64,000 bases of DNA from Streptomyces sp. MUM 178J (GTDB lineage: Bacteria; Actinomycetota; Actinomycetes; Streptomycetales; Streptomycetaceae). This document shows positions 19,125-26,511 of the stretch, one piece after another (the stretch's first letter is position 1; each line of letters starts with the position of its first letter). A model generated the notes under the pieces. It was given only the letters and a program-made list of their open reading frames with translations, ran no database searches and was not told the origin of the DNA. A program made the position numbers and the translations under genes. The stretch spans positions 14,543 through 78,542 of the forward strand of contig NZ_JADWYQ010000034.1 of the NCBI RefSeq assembly GCF_022414575.1. Reading direction: 5' to 3'.

Positions 19125-19225
19125 GGGCGTCGCGCGCAGGCACCCGGCCCGGGCGTCGCGCGCAGGGGCCAGGGCCGAGCGTCGCGCGCAGGGGCCGGGC
19201 GTCGGACTCGGACGTCGCGCGCCGG
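19125..19225. repeat. intergenic tandem repeat, 16-bp core GCGTCGCGCGCAGG type
   Basis: Four copies of a G-rich core occur at 19125, 19151, 19177 and 19210. The first two are identical (GGGCGTCGCGCGCAGG), the third differs at one base and the fourth at two. Spacing is 26, 26 and 33 bp. The array fills the gap between the acyl-CoA ligase stop and the hemW start. No protein or known RNA is evident. Confidence 0.7.
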
Positions 19226-19246
19226 GCCGTGTGCGACGCGTCCGAG
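19207..19246 (-). terminator. hairpin behind the acyl-CoA ligase gene
   Basis: Arms CTCGGACG-TCGC (19207-19218) and GCGA-CG-CGTCCGAG (19233-19246) pair over 12 bp with a 2-nt bulge and a 14-nt loop. It starts 14 nt beyond the stop at 19260. No U-tract. It overlaps the last unit of the tandem repeat. Confidence 0.5.
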
Positions 19247-19259
19247 CCCGACGGCGCCC

Positions 19260-21149
19260 TCAGGCCTCGCGGGCGCCGTCGTACATCTCCTCGATGAGGT
19301 CCTTGTACTCACGCTCGACGACGGGCCGCTTGAGCTTGAGGCTGGGCGTCAGCTCGCCGTGCTCGATGTCCAGGTCGCGCGGCAGCAGCCGGAACTTCTT
19401 GATCGTCTGCCAGCGCTGAAGGCCTTCGTTGAGGCGCTGCACATAGCCGTCGACGAGCTGCTCCACCTCCTTGGATGCGACGACCTCGGCGTAGGACTTG
19501 CCGCCCAGGCCGTGCTCCTCGGCCCAGCCGAGGATGGTCGCCTCGTCGAGGGCGATCAGCGCGGTGCAGAAGTTCCGGTCCGCGCCGTGCACCAGGATGT
19601 TGGAGACGAACGGGCAGACCGCCTTGAACTGACCCTCGATCTCGGCGGGCGCCACGTACTTGCCGCCGGACGTCTTGATCAGGTCCTTCTTCCGGTCGGT
19701 GATCCGCAGATAGCCGTCGGCGGACAGCTCCCCGATGTCGCCGGTGTGCAGCCAGCCGTCCGACTCGAGGACCTCGGCGGTCTTGTCGGACAGTCCGTGG
19801 TAGCCCTCCATGATTCCGGGGCCGCGGAGCAGGATCTCGCCGTCGTCCGCGATGCGCACCTCGCAGCCGGGCAGCGGCTTGCCCACGGTGCCGGTGCGGT
19901 AGGCCTCGCCGGGGTTGACGAAGCTGGCGGCGCTGGACTCGGTGAGGCCGTAGCCCTCGAGGATGTGGATGCCCGCGCCGGAGAAGAAGTAGCCGATGTC
20001 GGGTGAGAGGGCCGCGGAGCCGGAGATGGCGGCGCGCAGCCGGCCGCCGAATGCCTCACGGAGCTTGCTGTAGACCAGCACGTCGGCGATCTTGTGCTTG
20101 GCGCTCAGCCCGAAGGGGGCGGATGCCTTGCCGGTGCGGCGGTAGCTGTCCTGTGCGGCCTTGGCGTACTCGCGGGCGACGCCGGCCGCCCACTGGAAGA
20201 TCTTGTACTTGGCCCCGCCGGCGGCGCGCGCCTTGGCGGCGACGCCGTTGTAGACCTTTTCGAAGATCCGCGGAACGGCCGCCATATAGGTGGGCTGCAC
20301 GACCGGCAGATTCTCGATGATCTTGTCGACGCGGCCGTCGACGGCGGTGACATGGCCGACCTCGATCTGCCCGGAGGTGAGCACCTTGCCGAAGACATGG
20401 GCGAGCGGCAGCCACAGGTACTGAACATCGTCCTTGAAGATCAGTCCGGTGGCGGCCATGGCCTTGGCCATGTACGACCAGTTGTCATGGGGCAGCCGGA
20501 CGCCCTTGGGTCGGCCCGTGGTGCCCGAGGTGTAGATCAGGGTCGCAAGCTGATCAGCGGTGATCGCCTCGATGCGCTCCTTGACCGCGCCCGGGTGCTT
20601 CTCGAGGTGCTGTGCGCCGCGCGCCTCCAGTTCGGCGAGGGAGAGCACCCAGCCGTCCGGGTCCGCGGGGTCGGCCTCCACCCCCTCGGTGTCGATGACC
20701 ACGACATGGCTGAGGCCCGGCAGCTCGGCACGCTTCTCCCGCGCCTTGGCGAGCTGTGAGGCGTCCTCGGCGATCAGCATCCGGCTCTCGGAGTCGGCCA
20801 GGATGTACGCGGACTCCTCGGCGTTGGTCGACGGGTAGACGGTCGTGGTGGCCCCGCCCGCGCACATCACGCCCAGGTCGGCGAGGATCCACTCGACACG
20901 GGTGGAGGAGGCGAGAGCCACCCGCTCCTCGGGGCGCAGCCCCAGGTCGACAAGGCCTGCGGCGATGGCGTCGACGCGGTCGGCGGCCTGCCGCCAGCTC
21001 AACGACTTCCAGTCATCGGGGCCCTGACCGGAGGCGGGGGGCACCGGATAGCGATATGCCTCGCCGTCCGGCGTGGCCGCCACTCGCTCGGTGAAGAGCA
21101 TCGCCACGGAGGGCGGTCGGTTCTCGATCAGAGTCTGGTTTTCGCTCAC
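19260..21149 (-). CDS. long-chain fatty-acid--CoA ligase (AMP-forming)
   Basis: 629 residues, an ANL-superfamily adenylating enzyme of the bacterial FadD15/long-chain acyl-CoA synthetase type. Motifs are the P-loop YTSGTTGRPKGVRLPH (about residue 210), the ILEGYGLTESSAASF region (about 395), DGWLHTGDIGEL (about 470) and ITDRKKDLIKTSGGKYVAP (about 492), which includes the catalytic Lys region. It activates fatty acids with ATP and CoA, in the cytosol or at the membrane face. The GTG start at 21149 has GGAGGA 8 nt upstream. A 272-bp gap separates it from lepA upstream, so it probably has its own promoter; a hairpin follows its stop. Confidence 0.93.
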   Translation of the reverse strand: MSENQTLIENRPPSVAMLFTERVAATPDGEAYRYPVPPASGQGPDDWKSLSWRQAADRVDAIAAGLVDLGLRPEERVALASSTRVEWILADLGVMCAGGATTTVYPSTNAEESAYILADSESRMLIAEDASQLAKAREKRAELPGLSHVVVIDTEGVEADPADPDGWVLSLAELEARGAQHLEKHPGAVKERIEAITADQLATLIYTSGTTGRPKGVRLPHDNWSYMAKAMAATGLIFKDDVQYLWLPLAHVFGKVLTSGQIEVGHVTAVDGRVDKIIENLPVVQPTYMAAVPRIFEKVYNGVAAKARAAGGAKYKIFQWAAGVAREYAKAAQDSYRRTGKASAPFGLSAKHKIADVLVYSKLREAFGGRLRAAISGSAALSPDIGYFFSGAGIHILEGYGLTESSAASFVNPGEAYRTGTVGKPLPGCEVRIADDGEILLRGPGIMEGYHGLSDKTAEVLESDGWLHTGDIGELSADGYLRITDRKKDLIKTSGGKYVAPAEIEGQFKAVCPFVSNILVHGADRNFCTALIALDEATILGWAEEHGLGGKSYAEVVASKEVEQLVDGYVQRLNEGLQRWQTIKKFRLLPRDLDIEHGELTPSLKLKRPVVEREYKDLIEEMYDGAREA

Positions 21150-21301
21150 GACGTCGTCCTCCGAGGCTGGCCTTCCCGGGCCTTTTTAACTGGCGAGTAA
21201 CCATCGAGCCGTGATCAGAGTAGAACGGACGGGTCCGGCACGTAAGTCTCTTCGCACTGCCGCTTGATAACGAACACGGCGCGAACATGGCGCGAAAATG
21301 C

Positions 21302-21331
21302 ATCCGCCCCGGCCGTCCGGCCGGGGCGGAT
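21302..21331 (-). terminator. strong hairpin behind lepA
   Basis: A perfect inverted repeat with 14-bp arms and a 2-nt centre: ATCCGCCCCGGCCG against CGGCCGGGGCGGAT. It lies about 90 nt after the lepA stop in the lepA-fadD gap and is the best terminator candidate for lepA. Confidence 0.6.
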
Positions 21332-21368
21332 CCTCTCACGCCGCTCCCGCGTCCCCCGCTTCGCGCCC

Positions 21369-21400
21369 TGCCTCTGCCCTTGCCTCTGCCCTTGCCTCTG
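21369..21400. repeat. 12-bp tandem repeat behind lepA
   Basis: The unit TGCCTCTGCCCT occurs twice in full (21369-21380, 21381-21392) and once in part (21393-21400). It is followed by CCCTACTTC(C/T)TGCCC in two near-copies that reach into the lepA stop codon. Probably replication slippage in 3' flanking DNA. Confidence 0.7.
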
Positions 21401-21421
21401 CCTCTCGCCCTACTTCCTGCC

Positions 21422-23287
21422 CTACTTCTTGCCCTTGGCGCCTTCATCGCTGGAGAGGACGGCGATGAAGGCCTCCTGCGGGACCTCCACGCTGCCGACC
21501 ATCTTCATCCGCTTCTTGCCTTCCTTCTGCTTCTCCAGCAGCTTCCGCTTACGGGAGATGTCACCGCCGTAGCACTTGGCGAGGACGTCCTTGCGGATGG
21601 CGCGGATGGTCTCGCGGGCGATCACGCGCGAGCCGATGGCCGCCTGGACCGGCACCTCGAACGCCTGCCGGGGGATCAGCTCCTTGAGCTTGGCGACCAG
21701 CCGTACGCCGTATGCGTACGCATGATCCTTGTGGGTGATCGCGGAGAACGCGTCGACCTTGTCGCCGTGCAGCAGGATGTCCACCTTGACCAGGCTGGAC
21801 GCCTGCTCGCCGGTGGGCTCGTAGTCGAGGGAGGCGTAGCCGCGCGTCTTGGACTTCAGCTGGTCGAAGAAGTCGAAGACGATCTCGGCGAGGGGGAGGG
21901 TGTAGCGGATCTCCACCCGGTCCTCGGAGAGGTAGTCCATGCCCAGCAGAGTGCCGCGGCGCCCCTGGCAGAGCTCCATGATCGAGCCGATGAACTCGCT
22001 GGGGGCGAGGATGGTGGCCCGCACGACCGGCTCATGGACCTCGGCGATCTTCCCCTCGGGGAACTCGCTCGGGTTGGTGACCGTGTGCTCCGTCCCGTCC
22101 TCCATCACCACGCGGTAGACCACGTTGGGCGCGGTGGCGATCAGGTCGAGCCCGAACTCGCGCTCCAGGCGCTCGCGGATCACGTCCAGGTGCAGCAGGC
22201 CCAGGAAGCCCACACGGAAGCCGAAGCCCAGGGCGGCGGAGGTCTCGGGCTCGTAGACCAGGGCAGCGTCGTTGAGCTGCAGCTTGTCGAGGGCCTCGCG
22301 CAGCTCCGGGTAGTCGGAGCCGTCCAGCGGATACAGGCCGGAGAACACCATGGGCTTGGGATCCTTGTAGCCGCCCAGCGGCTCCTCGGCGCCCTTGGTC
22401 TGCTGGGTGATCGTGTCGCCGACCTTCGACTGGCGGACGTCCTTCACACCCGTGATCAGATAGCCCACCTCGCCGACCCCGAGACCGTCGGCCGGGAGCA
22501 TCTCGGGCGAATTGGTCCCGATCTCCAGCAGTTCGTGGGTGGCGCCGGTGGACATCATCCGGATGCGCTCGCGCTTGCCGAGCTGACCGTCGACGACCCG
22601 GACGTAGGTCACGACGCCGCGGTACGAGTCATAGACCGAGTCGAAGATCATCGCGCGGGCGGGGGCGTCCTTCACGCCGACCGGGGCGGGGACCTCGCGG
22701 ACGACGCGGTCGAGCAGAGCCTCGACTCCGAGGCCCGTCTTGGCCGACACCCTCAGCACGTCCTCGGGCTCGCAGCCCACCAGGTTGGCCAACTCCTCCG
22801 AGAACTTCTCGGGCTGCGCGGCAGGCAGGTCGATCTTGTTCAGCACCGGGACGATCGCGAGGTCGTTCTCCATCGCCAGATAGAGGTTGGCGAGGGTCTG
22901 CGCCTCAATGCCCTGGGCGGCGTCGACCAGCAGGATCGTGCCCTCACAGGCGGCGAGGGAGCGCGACACCTCATAGGTGAAGTCGACGTGCCCCGGAGTG
23001 TCGATCATGTTGAGGATATGGGTCCTGCCCTCGTCCGGGCCCTCGGTGGGCGCCCAGGGCAGCCGCACGGCCTGGGACTTGATGGTGATGCCGCGTTCGC
23101 GCTCGATGTCCATGCGGTCGAGGTACTGGGCGCGCATCTGCCGCTGCTCGACCACTCCGGTCAGCTGGAGCATCCGGTCGGCAAGCGTCGACTTGCCGTG
23201 GTCGATGTGCGCGATAATGCAGAAGTTGCGGATCAGCGCCGGGTCGGTACGGCTCGGCTCGGGCACATTGCTGGGGATCGCGGGCAC
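21422..23287 (-). CDS. lepA: elongation factor 4 (LepA, back-translocating GTPase)
   Basis: 621 residues. G1 is [14 protein letters not shown] (about residue 25), followed by [13 protein letters not shown] (G2), [16 protein letters not shown] (G3, about 95) and VLNKIDLP (G4, about 147). The LepA-specific C-terminal domain follows, ending in a Lys-rich tail. EF4 acts on stalled or mistranslocated ribosomes. The GTG start at 23287 has AGGA 9 nt upstream. It is divergent from rpsT (S20), a conserved arrangement in actinobacteria, with 216 bp between start codons. Confidence 0.97.
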   Translation of the reverse strand: MPAIPSNVPEPSRTDPALIRNFCIIAHIDHGKSTLADRMLQLTGVVEQRQMRAQYLDRMDIERERGITIKSQAVRLPWAPTEGPDEGRTHILNMIDTPGHVDFTYEVSRSLAACEGTILLVDAAQGIEAQTLANLYLAMENDLAIVPVLNKIDLPAAQPEKFSEELANLVGCEPEDVLRVSAKTGLGVEALLDRVVREVPAPVGVKDAPARAMIFDSVYDSYRGVVTYVRVVDGQLGKRERIRMMSTGATHELLEIGTNSPEMLPADGLGVGEVGYLITGVKDVRQSKVGDTITQQTKGAEEPLGGYKDPKPMVFSGLYPLDGSDYPELREALDKLQLNDAALVYEPETSAALGFGFRVGFLGLLHLDVIRERLEREFGLDLIATAPNVVYRVVMEDGTEHTVTNPSEFPEGKIAEVHEPVVRATILAPSEFIGSIMELCQGRRGTLLGMDYLSEDRVEIRYTLPLAEIVFDFFDQLKSKTRGYASLDYEPTGEQASSLVKVDILLHGDKVDAFSAITHKDHAYAYGVRLVAKLKELIPRQAFEVPVQAAIGSRVIARETIRAIRKDVLAKCYGGDISRKRKLLEKQKEGKKRMKMVGSVEVPQEAFIAVLSSDEGAKGKK

Positions 23288-23403
23288 GCAGGGTCCTGAT
23301 TCTCGAGACGCCGGGCGCGTCTGGCTCGGTCGATGGCTGAGGCTTACGTCTTCAGTCGATACGTAGGCTCCATGGTCCCACGCGCACGGGAGTGTGCTCG
23401 GTT

Positions 23404-23433
23404 TGGGCCGCTCGATGAGCGACTGGTAGCCTG
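23404..23433 (+). promoter_or_regulatory. predicted housekeeping promoter of rpsT
   Basis: TTGGGC (23404-23409) and TAGCCT (23428-23433) are separated by 18 bp, a reasonable match to the TTGACN/TAGNNT streptomycete vegetative consensus. It would place transcription start near 23440, giving a leader of about 60 nt before the rpsT GTG. Confidence 0.45.
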
Positions 23434-23503
23434 GGCAGCTGTGTCTCGCGCACCCTCTCGCGTGGGACGGTTAAGAGATCACCGAACCTGTAAAGGCTCT
23501 TTC

Positions 23504-23770
23504 GTGGCGAACATCAAGTCCCAGATCAAGCGGAACAAGACCAACGAGAAGGCGCGCCTGCGCAACAAGGCCGTCAAGTCCTCGGTCAAGACCGCGATCC
23601 GCCAGGCCCGCGAGGCCATCGCGGCGGGCGACGTCGAGAAGGCCACCGCGGCCGTCGCCGTGGCGTCGAAGAAGCTCGACAAGGCCGCCTCGAAGGGTGT
23701 CCTCCACAAGAACAACGCCGCCAACAAGAAGTCGGCGCTGGCCACCAAGGTCGCCACCCTCAAGGGCTGA
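23504..23770 (+). CDS. rpsT: 30S ribosomal protein S20
   Basis: 88 residues, very basic and helical, typical S20. It opens [20 protein letters not shown] and ends with the conserved [16 protein letters not shown] region. The GTG at 23504 is the family start, with AAAGG 7 nt upstream; open sequence before it is untranslated leader. S20 binds 16S rRNA early in 30S assembly. Divergent from lepA, and followed by a strong terminator hairpin 125 bp downstream. Confidence 0.97.
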   Translation: MANIKSQIKRNKTNEKARLRNKAVKSSVKTAIRQAREAIAAGDVEKATAAVAVASKKLDKAASKGVLHKNNAANKKSALATKVATLKG

Positions 23771-23894
23771 GCTCTTGATTGATCGCCGGTAGGGATCCGG
23801 CGGGCCCTCTCATCCGCCCCCTTCCCGGCTACTGCACTCTCCGCGCCGCACGCGGCCTGCGTTCGCCACGCGGGTGCGGCGCACCAGCTGAAAG

Positions 23895-23945
23895 CGAAGG
23901 CCCCGGCCTACCGCCCTTTCCCCAGGGCAGGCGCCGGGGCCTTCG
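23895..23945 (+). terminator. rpsT terminator hairpin
   Basis: Outer arms CGAAGGCCCCGGC and GCCGGGGCCTTCG pair over 13 bp, enclosing an inner CGCCCT/AGGGCA stem. This is a very stable stem-loop 125 nt after the rpsT stop. Because it is symmetric it could also act on transcripts arriving from the holA side. Confidence 0.7.
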
Positions 23946-23946
23946 T

Positions 23947-23980
23947 CATGCCGTCCGCAACCGCATGCCGTCCGCAACCG
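23947..23980. repeat. perfect 17-bp tandem duplication
   Basis: CATGCCGTCCGCAACCG occurs twice head to tail (23947-23963 and 23964-23980), immediately after the rpsT terminator hairpin. Confidence 0.9.
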
Positions 23981-24299
23981 CCGGGCGGGGCCTTCGCCAC
24001 CTCCCCCTGGAAGCTGCGGGAAACGCCGTGCGGCGCGCTTGCCGGTGCCGCGACCGGCAATGTCTGCCCGCCGAGGAGCGCCATCCGGCGCCGGGGGCGC
24101 CCCGGCGCCCGAAGGGCTGCGGGGGAGATCGCAAGGCGGCCGGAAGTCCTCGCAGCGAAGCTACTCGGGCTTGGCCGACGCAGCGTGGGGGCGCCATCCC
24201 GGGCCCGCAGGGCCCAACGGGTGGGGGTCCCGCCCACGCCGGAGCCTGTGGGGGAGCGTGCAGGACGGCGCGAGTGGGCAAAGCCCTCCGGGAGGAGCA

Positions 24300-25289
24300 C
24301 TAGCCACGGCGGGAGCGAGCCGCCCGCGCCACCGCGACCACCGCCTTCTCAAGGGCGTACTCCGGATCGTCCCCGCCTCCCTTCACACCCTCGTCCGCCG
24401 CGGCGACGGCCCGCATCGCCGCCGCGACGCCGTCCGGGGTCCACCCGCGCATCTGCTGCCGTACACGGTCGATCTTCCATGGCGGCATGCCCAGCTCGCG
24501 TGCGAGATCGGCAGGCCGTCCACCCCGCGCGGAGGACAGCTTGCCGATCGCCCGGACGCCCTGCGCCAGCGCGCTGGTGATCAGGACCGGGGCGACCCCG
24601 GTCGACAGCGACCAGCGCAGCGCCTCCAGGGCCTCCGCCGCCCGACCCTCCACCGCACGGTCGGCCACCGTGAAGCTCGACGCTTCGGCACGGCCCGTGT
24701 AGTAGCGCGCGACGACCGCTTCGTCGATCGTGCCGTCCACGTCCGCCGCGAGCTGCGCCACCGCGCTCGCCAGCTCCCGCAGATCACTTCCGATCGAGTC
24801 GACCAGGGCCTGGCAGGCCTCGGGCGTCGCCGATCTGCCGAGCCCCCGGAACTCCGACCGGACGAACGTCAGCCGCTCCGCGGGCTTCGTCGTCTTGGGG
24901 CAGGCGACCTCACGCGCCCCGGCCTTCCGGGCCGCGTCCAGCAGGCCCTTGCCCTTGGCGCCCCCGGGGTGCAGCAGCACCAGAGTGATCTCCTCCGCGG
25001 GCGCGGCGAGATAGGCCTTCACGTCCTTGACCGTGTCGGCGGACAGATCCTGGGCGTTCCGCACGATCACGACCTTGCGCTCGGCGAAGAGCGAGGGGCT
25101 GGTCAGCTCGGCGAGTGTGCCGGGCTGCAGCTGGTCGGCGGTGAGGTCGCGGACGTCCGTGTCGGGGTCGGCCGCCCGCGCCGCCGCCACCACCTGTCGC
25201 ACCGCACGGTCCAGAAGCAGGTCCTCCTGGCCCACGGCGAGCGTGACGGGGGCGAGAGGATCGTCGGTCGAATTCTTTCTGCTGGCCAT
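24300..25289 (-). CDS. holA: DNA polymerase III subunit delta
   Basis: 329 residues, HolA family. The N-terminal region shows VTLAVGQEDLLLDRAVRQVV and the characteristic LFAERKVVIVRNAQ segment (about residue 75). The C-terminal helical collar domain contains FTVADRAVEGRAAEALEAL. The delta subunit opens the beta clamp within the clamp loader. The start is placed at ATG 25289 (MASRKNSTDD), where the family begins; sequence farther upstream in frame is not conserved in character. It converges on rpsT and is divergent from a small conserved gene at 25347. Confidence 0.93.
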   Translation of the reverse strand: MASRKNSTDDPLAPVTLAVGQEDLLLDRAVRQVVAAARAADPDTDVRDLTADQLQPGTLAELTSPSLFAERKVVIVRNAQDLSADTVKDVKAYLAAPAEEITLVLLHPGGAKGKGLLDAARKAGAREVACPKTTKPAERLTFVRSEFRGLGRSATPEACQALVDSIGSDLRELASAVAQLAADVDGTIDEAVVARYYTGRAEASSFTVADRAVEGRAAEALEALRWSLSTGVAPVLITSALAQGVRAIGKLSSARGGRPADLARELGMPPWKIDRVRQQMRGWTPDGVAAAMRAVAAADEGVKGGGDDPEYALEKAVVAVARAARSRRG

Positions 25290-25346
25290 CGCCGTCCAGC
25301 ATCCCACGGCCCACTGACACTCCCGCCCGTACCGGAGAATGGGCGG

Positions 25347-25589
25347 GTGAGTGAACGACACATCCTGGTGCTGCCGGACCGCGACTCCGCAGAAGACCTG
25401 GCCGAGGGGCTCGCCGACCGCTTCGGGGTGATGGAGGAACCCCAGCTCGTACGGGACGCCCTGGCCGGCGAGGACGACGCGGAAGACGCCCAGTGGCTGG
25501 TCGTCGTGGAGGATCCGGACGGCCGCCTGACCCCTGCCGCGCTGGACGACTTCGCCGCCGAATTCGAAGGCTGGCTCGAAGCCCCCTGA
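25347..25589 (+). CDS. small conserved acidic protein of unknown function
   Basis: 80 residues, acidic, beginning MSERHILVLPDRDSAEDLAE and ending DDFAAEFEGWLEAP. No signal peptide, membrane segment or cysteine. The pattern ILVLPDRDSAEDLAEGLADRFG with a later QWLVVVEDPDGRLTPAALDD resembles a compact alpha/beta fold. The GTG at 25347 is preceded by GGAG and by a GAGAAT box ending 6 nt before the start, so initiation may be leader-dependent or leaderless. It is divergent from holA (57 bp between start codons) and converges with the N-acetyltransferase gene. I recall homologues next to holA in other streptomycetes but cannot verify. Codon use is typical, so I consider it real. Confidence 0.65.
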   Translation: MSERHILVLPDRDSAEDLAEGLADRFGVMEEPQLVRDALAGEDDAEDAQWLVVVEDPDGRLTPAALDDFAAEFEGWLEAP

Positions 25590-25672
25590 ACCGCCGGTTT
25601 CCCGTCTCCGCCGTCTCCGCCGTCTCCGCCTGTCCTCCGGTGCCTCTGGCGCACGATCCGCCGGGAGGGGCG

Positions 25673-26464
25673 CTAGCTCCGCCGTCGCGCCACCGGCGCG
25701 GACGGCAGCCGGTCGAGCCGCAGCCCGAAGTGGTCGCGGTAGGCGGCCAGGAGAGCGGCGTCATTCGCCAGCTCCCGTACCTGGCGTTCGCCGTGCTCGG
25801 TGGTCACCAGCTTCCGGCCGGAGATCGTGATCCGGCCGGTGGAGGTGAGTCTGGAGCACACGACGGACCGGCAGAAGTGCGATTCGGGCGACGTGCGATG
25901 CCACCATGCCCCGGCGGCGAAGTCCCTCAGCTCACGGGGCCGCGTCTCCAGCCGGAACTGGGGCTTGTCGTCCCGGAGCACATCGAGGTCGCCGCCCTCC
26001 GGCGCCTCGGCGACCCGGAACGTGCCCGCCGGGTCCAGCTGGTCGCCGCGCTCGTCGAGCGCCAGCGGGTAGTGGCTGTGGTCGCCGAAGCCGACGTCTG
26101 CCAGCCAGGGCCCCGAGGAGTCGGCCGGCTCCACCCGCAAAGCGAGATGGTCGTAGGGAATGCCCAGCCGGCCGTCCTCTCCGAACACCCGTGCCTGGAG
26201 CAGATCGACCCGGAAGCCGAGCGCCCGCAGCAAGAGAGCGAAGGCCCCGTTGAGTTCGTAGCAGAAGCCGCCGCGCCGTTCGTCCACGATCTTGGCGAGG
26301 AGCGCTTCCTCCTCCAGCAGGATGTCCTCACCGAGATGGATGGACAGATTCTCGAACGGCACCTCCGTCAGATGGTGCAGCTGAAGCTGGCGCAGGGCGC
26401 CCGCGTCCGCCCGCTCCGGCCGGTCGGCTCCGATGCGGCTGAGGTAGTCGTCCATGGGGTCCAT
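25673..26464 (-). CDS. arylamine N-acetyltransferase
   Basis: 263 residues from the chosen start. The catalytic Cys lies in RRGGFCYELNGAF (about residue 63). The triad His is in YDHLALRVEP (about 105) and the Asp in WLADVGFGDHSHYP (about 122). This is the conserved Cys-His-Asp triad of NAT enzymes, which transfer acetyl or other acyl groups from CoA to arylamines or hydrazines. The PFENLSIHLGE motif near the N-terminus is also diagnostic. ATG codons at 26503, 26464 and 26455 are all possible; none has a strong ribosome site. I prefer 26464 because the conserved region begins just after. It lies directly downstream of comEC only by strand; the gap (about 48 bp) is at comEC's 3' end. Confidence 0.9.
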   Translation of the reverse strand: MDPMDDYLSRIGADRPERADAGALRQLQLHHLTEVPFENLSIHLGEDILLEEEALLAKIVDERRGGFCYELNGAFALLLRALGFRVDLLQARVFGEDGRLGIPYDHLALRVEPADSSGPWLADVGFGDHSHYPLALDERGDQLDPAGTFRVAEAPEGGDLDVLRDDKPQFRLETRPRELRDFAAGAWWHRTSPESHFCRSVVCSRLTSTGRITISGRKLVTTEHGERQVRELANDAALLAAYRDHFGLRLDRLPSAPVARRRS

Positions 26465-26511
26465 GGGGCCAGTGTCGTCTTCTGGTGATCCTTTCGCATG
26501 CATCCCAAGTC

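Larger units (their letters stand above)
23771..24299. other. 529-bp region between rpsT and holA without a supportable gene
   Basis: Converging genes end on either side. The region holds the rpsT terminator (23895-23945), a 17-bp perfect direct repeat (23947-23980) and then about 320 bp of very GC-rich DNA full of small inverted repeats (for example around 24090-24115). Open frames exist but show no family-like sequence, ribosome sites or consistent starts; I regard them as non-coding. Confidence 0.5.

Noticed and set aside
21287..23299. A 670-codon rightward open frame opposite lepA
   Set aside because: Complementary to the whole of lepA, with no recognisable domain or ribosome site; a GC-content artefact.
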